Source of the DNA: Hippopus hippopus
Taxonomy: Eukaryota; Mollusca; Bivalvia; Cardiida; Cardiidae
NCBI GenBank assembly: GCA_946811185.2
Contig: OX328109.1
Coordinates: 1,240,001 to 1,304,000, forward strand
Length of the DNA stretch: 64,000 nucleotides
Direction: 5' to 3'
The notes beneath the pieces were generated by a model. It was not told the DNA's origin and did no database searches. It was given only the letters and a program-made list of their open reading frames with translations. The translations under genes were made by a program, and so were the position numbers. This document shows positions 9,501 to 16,900 of the stretch, piece after piece (within the stretch, counting starts at the first letter, position 1; each line of letters starts with the position of its first letter).

Positions 9501-12184
9501 CCAGTGGGTGCTTTCACACATAACCATTTTCGAGATAATGATCAATATCATATGGAGATACTTGATGGCGAGACACCATCCATGTTTCAGCCATGCTCAG
9601 GCAAAAGGGGTTTTAATGCATCTCTGACATTCAATTTATCAACCAAGTTACATACATGTAAGTATCCATGAAATCCATTTTGTCTCACAACTAAATCATG
9701 AGGTAAACTGGTCCTTTGACATGCTTAAAATTGACCAATAGTAAAAAGTAATGACCCAGGTTAGCCTGAGTGGACTGCACAGGCTGACATGGGTCAATAC
9801 TTTTGCAGATGCATTAAGCCCCCTTTTCACAGAGAATGGATCATTTAGAACCTGGCATTTAGAACTACTGATATACTCAACCATTTCACCCTTTACCCAA
9901 TAATCCAGAGTTTTCATGACCCTGAGGAAGACTTTTGAGAACAATGTGAGAAAAGGAGAAAATGCTGGCATTTTCTCCTTTTCTCACAATGTTTTCTAAC
10001 CTTTCCAGAACAAATTTCACATTTCTGAGCCACAGTTAATTTGTTGTTTGCACTTGCTTTCAGTTCTAAAATTTTGTTATCTGGTAAAGGAATAAAACAA
10101 AAATCTGCTTCCAGAGAAATAATAATAGAAACTGGCATAAGTAGGCAATGGAGATAAAATGTTATTGAAAAAGTTTATAAAAATGATATTAAGTGCACCT
10201 TTGATGCAAAGACTTATGCGAATGTCACATGATCAATTCAGTATAATGATATCACATCTGATATGATAAAACTACTTGGAGTTACCGATTGCAAATGTCA
10301 TCCCTTTATTTAAAAGCCAAAAATTGCACCTTTTCATAGAATGTAATCATACAATTAATACTATTGCAAAGAAATATGAAATTCATTGCATTTGTCGTAT
10401 TTTGCAAGTAATTTTAATCACAAGCATAAAAGCATAAGTAGGCCACTTCAAATGGTTACTGTTCCCTATAATATCTTCAGATTTTCTTACAAAACAATAG
10501 GGTTCAAGCTCTCAGAAATACAGTCAAACTGTGCAAGTTTCACAAAAACCCAACAAAAAAATGCAGACTTAATCTCACAAACTAGACAAAGATTCTAGTG
10601 GTTTACCATTAACTGTATTGTCCCAGTGCATCTTTATCAGAGATTTGGTTAAATATCCCTCCACAAGCCCAGCTGCATAGGCTTGATCATCGTCAGCATA
10701 TTGTGGGTTTGTGGAAACACTCAGTGTAGCCCATCTAAAAGAAGATACAGCTAAAGATTTTACCAACAGGTAGACTCGTTGATTGATTGATTGATTGACT
10801 GTTTGGTGTTTAACGCCGTTTTCAACATTATTTCAGTTATATCGCAGTGGCCAGTGCACCTATCCATGCTTTCCTGGAGTCTCTTTTACCAGTACTCCGC
10901 ACAATTTTCTTTCCAAGCCACCGGCTGCTTTCCCACATAAACATTGTCGTAACAATGGTCAGCGGTGGGAGAGGAATGAATCCTGTCACAATGACTATCA
11001 TCAGGTAGACTCGTAAGTCCCTTTCTAAGCTTTTGGATCCTTTCATACCAAATAAACCATTTACTACACAATGCTGAGTTTTAACCATCCTGAAGAACAA
11101 AGCCTTTGAAAACATTGTAGGAAAAGGAGAAAATGCTGGTAGACAGCATTTTCTCCTTTTCCCACATTGTTTTCTACCCTTTCAAAGACAAATCCAAGCA
11201 TTTTAGCCCAGCTGAATTTCTCCTTTGCAAATGGTTTCGATTTGGATATGTCTAAGACATTGTCGTTTGGTAAAGAGCTAAACAGACAACAAATTAAAAC
11301 TTTCCATACTAAACGCATTGAACTCCTTACCAAACAACAAAATTTGAAATTGTCCTAATCCAAAACATTAGCAGACAACAAATGTAATATGGCTCAAGTA
11401 AATTGTCTGGTGGAAATTGTCTATGAAAGAGCAGAAAACATTTTGGGAAAAGGAGAAAATGCTGGTTACCAGCATTATTGCTTTTTGAAAAGTTTCTGAC
11501 TATAACCTCTAGTTTTGAGTATAGATCTGGTTATGAAGTAAAAAGGTCAATAATAATATTATTATTATTACATTAATTATCTTATTAGTTTTTGTGATTA
11601 ACCCTTTGCCACAAAATCCCAAGTTTTAACGACCATAAGGAAGAAGGCTTTTGAAAACATTGTGGGAAAAGGAGAAAAGGCTAGTAACCCATATTTTTCA
11701 TTTTTTTCCTAAATGTTTTCTACCCTTCCTTCACAAATTTCACTTTCTGAGTCGTTTGGTTAACCCCTTAGCTGCTAAACACGACTAACTGACCTATTGC
11801 CGACAGTGTAGATCAAGATTAGACTGCACAGAACGTGCAGTCTGACCATTGATCCACGCTGTCCGATAAGGTGATTCTTTTCTCCATTAAAATAAGTTTG
11901 AAATATAATCAAGCGGGTCTTAATTATGGGCATGAAAGTCTCATTTAATTCATTTTTCTGGATACGGGTAAATCAGAGAAGGAGAAATGACAACCTTACC
12001 CAGTTTCATTTACGCTGTTCGCAAACTCAGCCCTTGCCACCCAGTTGTCTGCCTGGCTTTCCAATATTTTGAAGTTGCCAGATTCATCCTTGACAACAAA
12101 AGCATCTTCAACTTTCGCGGACCATGTAAGGGTGCAGATTTGAAGGAATACAAACAGACAAATTTTTAGATAAGTTCTCGCCAT
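430..12184 (-). CDS. PLBD2: PLBD2-like phospholipase B, ten coding exons, 3' end beyond left edge
   Basis: Lysosomal phospholipase B-like protein of the N-terminal-nucleophile hydrolase fold (p76 in mammals). Ten exons joined at GT-AG sites keep one frame through about 438 residues; the family is usually 550-590 aa, so roughly the last quarter lies outside the window. A signal peptide covers residues 1-23. The self-cleavage site is visible as GSGSCSALIKLLPG, with Cys206 after Ser205 as the predicted nucleophile. Other family blocks are AHDTWDSYQSMLRV, SSYPGVLLSGDDFYLISSGL, ETTIGN, NSGTYNNQWMVVD, YWPSYNI and APRAQIFKRDQGKV. ETTIGN and the nucleophile context fit PLBD2 better than PLBD1. Expected in the lysosome lumen. 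Introns are filled with family A, SINE, D, E and G repeats. The next exon was not found in 1-429. Splice junctions are read by eye; the family call is very secure, the paralogue call less so. Confidence 0.9.
604..831 (-). mobile_element. Family A element, full length
   Basis: 228 bp with TTAA at both ends, inside the PLBD2 gene between exon 9 side and exon 10. Stem intact apart from a GAAA loop variant. Confidence 0.85.
966..1324. mobile_element. Two family A copies sharing one TTAA
   Basis: 966-1104 is a minus-oriented copy lacking its first arm and half of the stem; 1101-1324 is a full plus-oriented copy. They share the TTAA at 1101-1104. A loose arm fragment follows at 1645-1700. Confidence 0.8.
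1420..1491 (-). CDS. PLBD2: PLBD2 exon 9
   Basis: Residues 364-388: GTVLYADKTDVLKSQSYW then PSYNIA. Short 72-base exon between acceptor cttacag and donor gtaagt. Confidence 0.9.
1553..1640 (-). mobile_element. SINE tail fragment
   Basis: Reverse-oriented tail (AACAGTATTTCAGTTA, then a CACCTACACATGCTTTC block) of the tRNA-derived SINE described at 15715-16021. Confidence 0.6.
1811..2003. mobile_element. Family F palindromic element, copy 1
   Basis: Ends CAGAGCTCCAGATA and TATCTGGAGCTCTG; inside is a second palindrome built from TGGGTACTCATTAGAATCGT and its complement. A second copy lies at 46711-46900. Non-coding; hAT-like ends are possible. Confidence 0.75.
2119..2211 (-). CDS. PLBD2: PLBD2 exon 8
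   Basis: Residues 333-364: YNNQWMVVDFERF then LLTVLEQIP, a near-invariant family block (NSGTYNNQ spans the junction). Acceptor ttgtag, donor gtaagt. Confidence 0.92.
2613..2790. mobile_element. Family E foldback element
   Basis: Inverted repeat from CACCAACCATTCTTAAGAAC to GTTCTCAAGAATGGTTGGT, with internal arms containing AAGCAACACAGCTTCT and its complement. Other copies at 7355-7880, 37325-37535 and 59355-59540. Confidence 0.7.
3110..3267 (-). CDS. PLBD2: PLBD2 exon 7
   Basis: Residues 281-333: ETTIGNSNPSLYKYV, VLEGVRTMVANRMAKSGDMW and FQKHNSGT. ETTIGN is the PLBD2-type signature. Donor gtaaga splits the threonine codon completed by exon 8. Confidence 0.92.
3300..3600. repeat. Short duplicated segment with CACCCTTGGCTAAT motif
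   Basis: Two diverged direct copies (about 3295-3415 and 3466-3590) containing CTGCTCACATCATC and TTTTCACCCTTGGCTAAT. The CCCTTGGCTAA motif recurs near 59725. Confidence 0.5.
3710..5041 (-). mobile_element. Family D pearl/Helentron-like element
   Basis: On the minus strand it begins TTTTTTAGCTCACCTGAGCA with a subterminal hairpin (GAGCACGAAGTGCTC), passes a GTCC microsatellite, and ends in hairpin AGGACCATCATGGTCCT followed by CTTG and T. A hairpin just before CTRR/CTTG and a T-rich insertion site are Helitron/Helentron traits; bivalve pearl elements have the same plan with a tandem core. No transposase. Confidence 0.65.
3983..4800 (-). repeat. Tandem array of about 165 bp inside family D element
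   Basis: Five units, starting near 3983, 4148, 4314, 4481 and 4644, each with GCCCGGGCAGAGCCCAAA and TTATGGTTTGTCA. The recurring open frames here are by-products of the repeat. Confidence 0.85.
5220..5308 (-). CDS. PLBD2: PLBD2 exon 6
   Basis: Residues 251-280: DLVPGKVITMSSYPG then GDDFYLISSGL, among the best conserved strands of the family. Donor gtaaga, phase 0 end. Confidence 0.92.
5473..5702 (+). mobile_element. Family A element, full length
   Basis: 230 bp between TTAA sites in the PLBD2 intron upstream of exon 6. Stem has small mismatches near the loop. A SINE tail fragment lies just before it (5428-5468). Confidence 0.8.
5752..5975 (-). CDS. PLBD2: PLBD2 exon 5 (nucleophile exon)
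   Basis: Residues 176-251. Contains LSLSGDMEDI, then VGSGSCSALIKLLPG with predicted nucleophile Cys206, then YVAHDTWDSYQSMLRVLKKY. Donor gtaatg, acceptor tttcag. Confidence 0.93.
6332..6562 (+). mobile_element. Family A element, full length
   Basis: 231 bp, TTAA at both ends, stem pairing GGTGAAAATGCTGG with its complement except one site. Confidence 0.85.
6717..6862 (+). mobile_element. Family A element with core deleted
   Basis: Left arm and start of the right arm are present, but most of the palindrome is gone, leaving AACATTCTTGTCCCATGATG. Confidence 0.65.
7235..7329 (-). CDS. PLBD2: PLBD2 exon 4
   Basis: Residues 145-176, reading VKLFMVQVDGLTDGYFNN then DIDPFGLL, matching the family's Q-x-D/K-G-L block just before the nucleophile domain. 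Acceptor ttctag, donor gtaagt. Confidence 0.88.
7355..7880. mobile_element. Cluster of three family E foldback copies
   Basis: Tandem copies at about 7355-7525, 7544-7690 and 7700-7880, each with CAACCATTC, an AAAGTAACACAA arm, TTTGGTTTAGCCAAT centre and GTGTTACTTTCAA arm. They lie in the intron between PLBD2 exons 3 and 4. Confidence 0.7.
7986..8284 (-). mobile_element. Family A element with an extra internal segment
   Basis: Core partly duplicated: one damaged stem (8040-8100) then a second stem with GAAACAGGAGAAAATGATGG. Ends at the TTAA 8281-8284 shared with the next copy. Confidence 0.65.
8281..8690. mobile_element. Family A dimer, plus then minus (unit 1)
   Basis: Plus copy 8281-8510 followed directly by a minus copy 8511-8690 that lacks its terminal TTAA. 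The two-copy unit of about 410 bp is repeated at 8690-9098. Confidence 0.75.
8690..9098. mobile_element. Family A dimer, plus then minus (unit 2)
   Basis: Second copy of the 410-bp dimer; matches unit 1 in junction sequence and in the same variant minus copy (CTGGAGAC loop). A run of C's (8917-8925) marks the junction. Confidence 0.75.
9140..9258 (-). CDS. PLBD2: PLBD2 exon 3
   Basis: Residues 105-144, reading CDEPMTPECVALRNFLQDN and ISWMKKQAQSNTDPYWHL. Two cysteines lie near the start. Acceptor aactag and donor gtaaga. Ends in phase 0. Confidence 0.88.
9378..9540 (-). mobile_element. SINE, reverse orientation, tRNA head missing
   Basis: Contains TGGTGTTTAACACCATTTTC, CAGTGCACCTATC, ATGCTTTCCTGGAGT and CCAAGCCAGTGGGTGCTTTC. 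Truncated before the tRNA-related head. Confidence 0.75.
9655..9860 (-). mobile_element. Family G element
   Basis: Contains CAGGCTGACATGGGTCAATA, GATGCATTAAGCCCCCTTTT and the GACATGC/ATCATGAGGTAAACTGGTCC block shared with copies at 23990, 40973, 47368, 51752, 57888 and 61578. GC-rich short palindrome in each. Confidence 0.65.
9886..10091 (-). mobile_element. Family A element with compensated stem
   Basis: Stem pairs GTGAGAAAAGGAG with CTCCTTTTCTCAC, where most copies have GTGGG and CCCAC; both sides changed together. Loop reduced to GCTGGC. Confidence 0.8.
10607..10734 (-). CDS. PLBD2: PLBD2 exon 2
   Basis: Residues 62-105, including AYAAGLVEGYLTKSLIKMHW, a conserved PLBD helix. Acceptor ttttag and donor gtaaac flank it. 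The phases match exons 1 and 3. Confidence 0.88.
10780..11002 (-). mobile_element. SINE, reverse orientation
   Basis: Starts with a (TTGA)n tail, then TTTAACGCCGTTTTCAACAT, CACCTATCCATGCTTTCC, CTTTCCAAGCCACCGGCTGC and AGGAATGAATCCTGTCAC. Head truncated. Confidence 0.8.
11053..11281 (-). mobile_element. Family A element, near full length
   Basis: Stem intact apart from GTAGAC loop; ends GTAAAGAGCTAA (decayed TTAA). Confidence 0.8.
11321..11763. mobile_element. Two truncated family A copies
   Basis: Plus copy 11321-11505 stops within the second stem strand; minus copy 11598-11763 has a degraded second stem strand but TTAA at both ends. (ATT)n lies between. The right TTAA is also the left TTAA of the adjacent family B element. 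Confidence 0.7.
11760..11950 (+). mobile_element. Family B TTAA hairpin element (partial)
   Basis: Begins TTAACCCCTTAGCTGCTAA, with the core palindrome AGTGTAGATCAAGATTAGAC / GCAGTCTGACCATTGATC around GCACAGAACGTGC. Right terminus not clear; it lies just downstream of PLBD2 exon 1. Confidence 0.7.
12000..12184 (-). CDS. PLBD2: PLBD2 exon 1 (start and signal peptide)
   Basis: Starts with ATG in a good context (AAAATGG) and encodes residues 1-62. Residues 1-23 form a hydrophobic signal peptide; the following block ends in NWVARAEFANSVNETG, the usual start of the mature PLBD fold. Donor gtaagg follows at 11999-11994; the glycine codon is split after two bases. Confidence 0.9.
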
Positions 12185-12206
12185 TTTGCAACATCATATG
12201 ACTTGA

Positions 12207-12216
12207 ATCACGTGAC
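12207..12216. promoter_or_regulatory. CLEAR-like E-box upstream of PLBD2 start
   Basis: The ten bases read ATCACGTGAC (GTCACGTGAT on the PLBD2 strand), one mismatch from the CLEAR motif GTCACGTGAC bound by TFEB/MITF factors at lysosomal genes. It lies 23 bp upstream of the PLBD2 ATG. The motif is seen; its function is inferred. Confidence 0.45.
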
Positions 12217-12928
12217 AGATCGTGGACAATTTTCAGCCCGGTGTCGTTTCGGCTACTACTGATATATTGACGGGCTTGTTTCAGCTAAATTTCGGCGAAG
12301 GCTATCAAATCGGTCTCGATAAATGAGCCATATCTTTCAGAGAATTGTAATATAGTCGGTAGATCTATTATTACCACCCGACAGAAACCGACTTCAGCAG
12401 GCTGAGATAACCCAGGGAAGATTTCATACAGCCTTTTCGGTCTAAAGCGTGCATACTGTTCTTAATGTTGTATCTCAGGTCAAGTTAAATATCTGATTGT
12501 GTCTTCTTATCAACTACAGATTTCTCACTAGGAAAAAGTTAACTATATATGTATAAAGGCATATAACCACAGCCCAAGACTTACTGTTTCACACTGAAAT
12601 TAACAAACATAATGGAAAATTAACTACGAGATTGACTCGAGTCTAAAGAGACGATTTGATCGAAAATACTTGAATTGCTTTCAATACTCTTCACTTGGAA
12701 GTCGCAAGACTGTCCTCTCGCCGTATGAAATCTTGCTGCGGACCTTGACCTGTTCACTGCAGTTAAACTTTCCCTGCATGGCGGATTATTCATTGATGAA
12801 GCGGTAAATTTTTAACAGAATTATTTTTATACCGATGAATTCGATGCTTGAATCTGCCTGTATTTTTGCAGTGCAAAGATTAAGCTCCTTAGGGTTGATT
12901 AAACACTGGAATGTTTGGAAGGGAAAGG

Positions 12929-13137
12929 GTTTGACTCTTTACCAAAGGACAAAAGTTTTGACGAGTTTATAATGAAAACATTTGCAGACGATAAAAAGAA
13001 TCTAGGTCAAATGAAAATATTTGTCTTTGATAGGGTAGAAAACGTTGAGGTTACCAACATTTTCTCCTTTTCCGTCAGTGTTTTCAAAACCCTTCTTCAG
13101 GGTTATTTAACCGTGGGATAGTGTGGTAAAGGATTAA
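12929..13137 (+). mobile_element. Family A element with shortened core
   Basis: First stem strand mostly deleted (AAACGTTGAGGTTACCAAC); right TTAA retained. A decayed family B core follows at 13138-13250. Confidence 0.7.
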
Positions 13138-13433
13138 TTCTTTCACTGCTTAGGATGACATAGTGTAAGAATTTTGTATATCAAGATCAGACAGAACTTA
13201 ATATTCAGTCTGATCTTTGGTCATACACCACTCTTTTTGGCTTAAGCTATTACTATGAAGTCTAGATCTATATCTTTAGCCAATTTCTTTTTGTTTGGCC
13301 ACAAGAAAAGTCAAATTAATTGATGATGTAGCCAGAATTACTTCTTTACCAAACTACAAAAATGTAAACTTGTTCAAATTAAAAGTATTGCAGACAACAA
13401 TTTAAGTGTCACTTAAATGATGGAACTTGTCTT

Positions 13434-13609
13434 TAACCCTTTACCATACAATCTCGTTTTTTTAATGCCTTTGAGGAAGAGGCCATTTGGAAACATTGTA
13501 GGGAAAGGAGAAAATGCTGGTAACCAGCATTTTCTCCTTTCCCCACAATGTTTTCAAAAGCTCTTTTCTTCAAGGTTGTTACAACTCAGGATTGTGTGTT
13601 AAAGGGTTA
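13434..13609. mobile_element. Family A symmetric copy with two right arms
   Basis: Both flanks are right-arm type (ACAATCTCG...GAGGCC and GCTCTTTTCTTC...GGATTGTG), so about 176 bp forms one long imperfect hairpin ending in GTTAAAGGGTTAA. A left-arm fragment precedes it at 13341-13432. Confidence 0.75.
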
Positions 13610-13775
13610 AAATGCTCAGACTTTATTAGAAACCTGAAGAAATTCATAGAAGTCTTGTCATAATATGCAACTGGATATATGAACAACAAAAGTTCACCAC
13701 ATTTTTACCTCTTTTTCAGTAAAGTTCACTCTATAAAGATTTGAAATGTACAGATGAGAATTGTCCTGATAAGCC

Positions 13776-13950
13776 ATGAAGATCAATGAGAAAAGTTTGT
13801 CCAAATATGCCAATTCTGGTGCCCCTCCAGACAAAGAAGGGTATTTACATAAAAGGGGAGATTTCAACAGAGGCTTTCAGAAGAGATGGTTTGTCTTGAA
13901 GGGCAATTTGTTCTTTTACTATGACAAGAGAGGAGACAGGGATCCAATTG
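13776..13950 (+). CDS. PHETA1/2: PHETA exon with start codon
   Basis: Residues 1-58 plus one base; carries the start of the PH domain including QKRWFVLKGNLFFYYDKRGD. Donor gtgaga at 13951. A three-codon upstream ORF (ATG TAC AGA TGA, 13746-13757) precedes the start in the same frame. Confidence 0.92.
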
Positions 13951-16900
13951 GTGAGAATACCTCTTATTTCCATTTACCTTTTACCAAACAATCCAGCAAC
14001 TTCTTGACCTTAGGAAGAGGCCGTTTCATAACACTTCTGGAAAAGGAGAAAATGCTGGTAACCAGGATTTTCCCCTTTACCCACTATGTTTTCTACCCTT
14101 TCAAAGAACTTAAGTTTATTTGTACCACTTTCGAATTTGTTGTTTGCAGACGCTTTCATTTGGGAAGCCCACCTGGTTAGCTCGGGGATAAGCGTATTTG
14201 ACTGGTGACCTGGTGGTTGCGAGTTGGATACCCAATTTAGGCAACCTTTCTTTGCGGTGTTTTTTCGCATCTGACCTATGATGCATGTGAGAAAAGTAGT
14301 CACTGACTTGGAAAGAAAGTTGTGAAACTGGTGTGAGACAGCCAGGAAACACAATGCAAGGTGCACTGACAGCCGTGATATGACCTAAGCTATTCAAATG
14401 GCGTTTAACTCCAACACAATCAATCAGTCATTTCAATTTAGAAGGGTCCGGAAAGGTCTAAAATTTGTTGTTGTGAAATGATTTATGGTACTCTTCAAGT
14501 TGGAGGTGCAATAAGACTTACTACTGGGACTACTTTTAAACAAAAATAAATGGCAACATTTACGAACTAAATTCAAAAGGAAACTATACTAACAAAGGCA
14601 CATTTCATTGTGATGCAATGTTTAATTCAGGTTTTTATTTCTCTTTCATTATACTGGTAATGAGTTAGTTAATGTTAAGTCTACTTTATTGGCATGGTAT
14701 CTAACCTAAAAAATATCGCGCTCTCTTGCAAGCCTGGTTCATTTTCTTACTAAATATGCAGAAGAGTAGCTAAAAATGAGATAACCGTCAGACTGGCTAT
14801 TATAAGCATTCAGAACTTCTTGTTTGACTCATTTCTTCCCTGAAAACAGAAATTTGAAGTAGAGGACTTTGACATCAATCATGCCATTATTGTGCAACAT
14901 GAATTTACCCTTTATTACACAGTCCCAACTTTTAACGACCCTGAGAAAGAAAGCTTTTGAAAACATCATGGGAAAAGGAGAAAATGCTAGTAGCCAGCAT
15001 TTTCTCCTTTTCCCACCATGTTTTCTATCCTTCCCTAATCAAATTTCTATTTTTTAGTTATATTTCTTCTTTCATCTGTAAGTGCTTTCAGTTTGGCCTT
15101 GGCCTAAATTTTGTCATTTGGTAAAGAGTAAGAATTTTCTTTTAAAAGCATTTGCAGAATACAAATTGAAAAATACTGATGAAATGGTGAGTTTGTCTGT
15201 GATAGGAAAGAAAACAGTGAGAAAAGGAGAAATTGCTTTCGAAGGCCTTTTTTTCTAAGCGTCGTTAAAAGCCAGGATTTTTTTGAAAAAGGGTTAACTC
15301 TTTACAAAACAACAAAATTTTGGACTTGTTCAAACTGGAAGCAATTGCAGATGACAAAATAAATGTTGTTCAAATGATGGGAGCTCTCTGTTAAAAGGGT
15401 TTAAAACATTGTGAGAAAATGTCACCTGCATTTTCTCCTTTAACCACAATGTTTTCAAGGGCCTTCCTCCTCATTTAAAGTCATAAATATGTGATAAACG
15501 GTTAACAGGGATTTTCCTTGCAACCCGCATTTCTTCACTTCCCACATTGTTTTCTACTCTTTCAAAAGACAATTAGGCCACATTTACTTTCTTGTCTGCA
15601 AAATGCTTTCAGCTTGTTTTCTACCATTCCAAGACAAAGTCCAACATTTTGGCCACAATTAATTTGTCGTCTGCAAATGCTTTCAGTTTGGAAAAGTCTA
15701 AGTATTAGTCGCTGAGCCCCGTTAGCTAAGTTGGTAGTGTGCAGGACTTGAGAACAGGGGGTCATAGGTTCGATTCCTGGCTCAGCCAATTTCTTTCCAA
15801 GGATTGATGATAGTGATTGCAACAGGATTCATTCCTCTCCCACCACTGACCATTGTTTCGATGATGGTTATGTGGGAAAGCAGCCAGTGGCTTGGAAAGA
15901 AAACTGTGCAGAGTACTGGTAAGAGATTCCAGGAAAGCATTGATAGGTGCACTGGCCTCCACGATATAACTGAAATAATGTTGAAAACGGCGTTAAACAC
16001 CATACAATCAAGCAATCAATCTAAGTAGTAGTCATGTTGTAGAAGGATAATCGACAAAAGAAAAACTAGCTTATAGGAAAATAAAAAGGGGGCAAAGAAA
16101 AGCAAAGAGGATGTGACTAATGACTGACATGCAGTCCAATTTTTTGTTTTGACTTGCATAACTCTTTACCAAACATCAGTATTGAAGATTTGTCCAAATC
16201 CAAAGGATAAATTAAATGTGACTCAGACGGTGGAAAGGGTGTTTGAAAAGGAAGAATAGGGTGGAAATGGTAGCAAAGGGTGTGTTGGAAAAGGTAGAAA
16301 ATATTGTTGGAAAAGGAGAAAATGCTGGTCACCAGCATCGTCTCCTTTTTCCACAGTGTTTTGAAAACATCCTTCCTTTATGGCGTGAAAACAAGGGATT
16401 GTGTGGTAAATGGTTAAGAATAATGCACTTGGTAACATGAGCAAATTTTCAACTATTGAAGAATTTGATGATGAAAAGAAATAACTGAACATGTCTGTTG
16501 TATACCAACCTCTTACTAAACAATTTCGAGTTTTAATAACCCTGAAGAAGAAGGCTTTTAAAAAACCTTGTTGGAAAATGAGAAAAATGCTTGTTTTCTT
16601 CCCTTCCAAAACTCACTTTTGCTTATACAGTCACATTTGTTTCATCGTCTGCAAATACTTTCAGTTTCAACAAGACTAAAATTTTGTCGTCTGGTAAAAA
16701 TTGAATCAAAGTACAACAGGGTAAAAGAAAGGACAAAAGTGGCCAGGAACTAACTAACAAGTGATTGTTCTATCATTCGTCAATCCTGTCCTGCATTAAC
16801 CCCTAGAAAACATGGTGATAAAAGGATAAAGCCTTTGCAAACAACAAATTAACTGTGGCTGTAATGATGTAATAAGTTTTTGAAAGAGTAGAAACCAAAC

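Larger units (their letters stand above)
12185..13719. promoter_or_regulatory. Divergent PLBD2/PHETA intergenic and 5'UTR region
   Basis: Separates the PLBD2 start codon on the minus strand from the PHETA coding exon on the plus strand. 12185-12900 has little repeat and more CG dinucleotides than the flanks, consistent with promoters; one family A copy (12929-13137), a decayed family B core and the right-arm-type copy 13434-13609 fill the rest. No TATA box could be assigned. Confidence 0.45.

Noticed and set aside
15715..15788. Possible functional tRNA gene (boxes A and B present)
   Set aside because: The tRNA-like head continues into a ~300-bp body shared with many other copies, so it is a SINE head rather than a tRNA gene. 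Same for 45108, 52187 and 54133.
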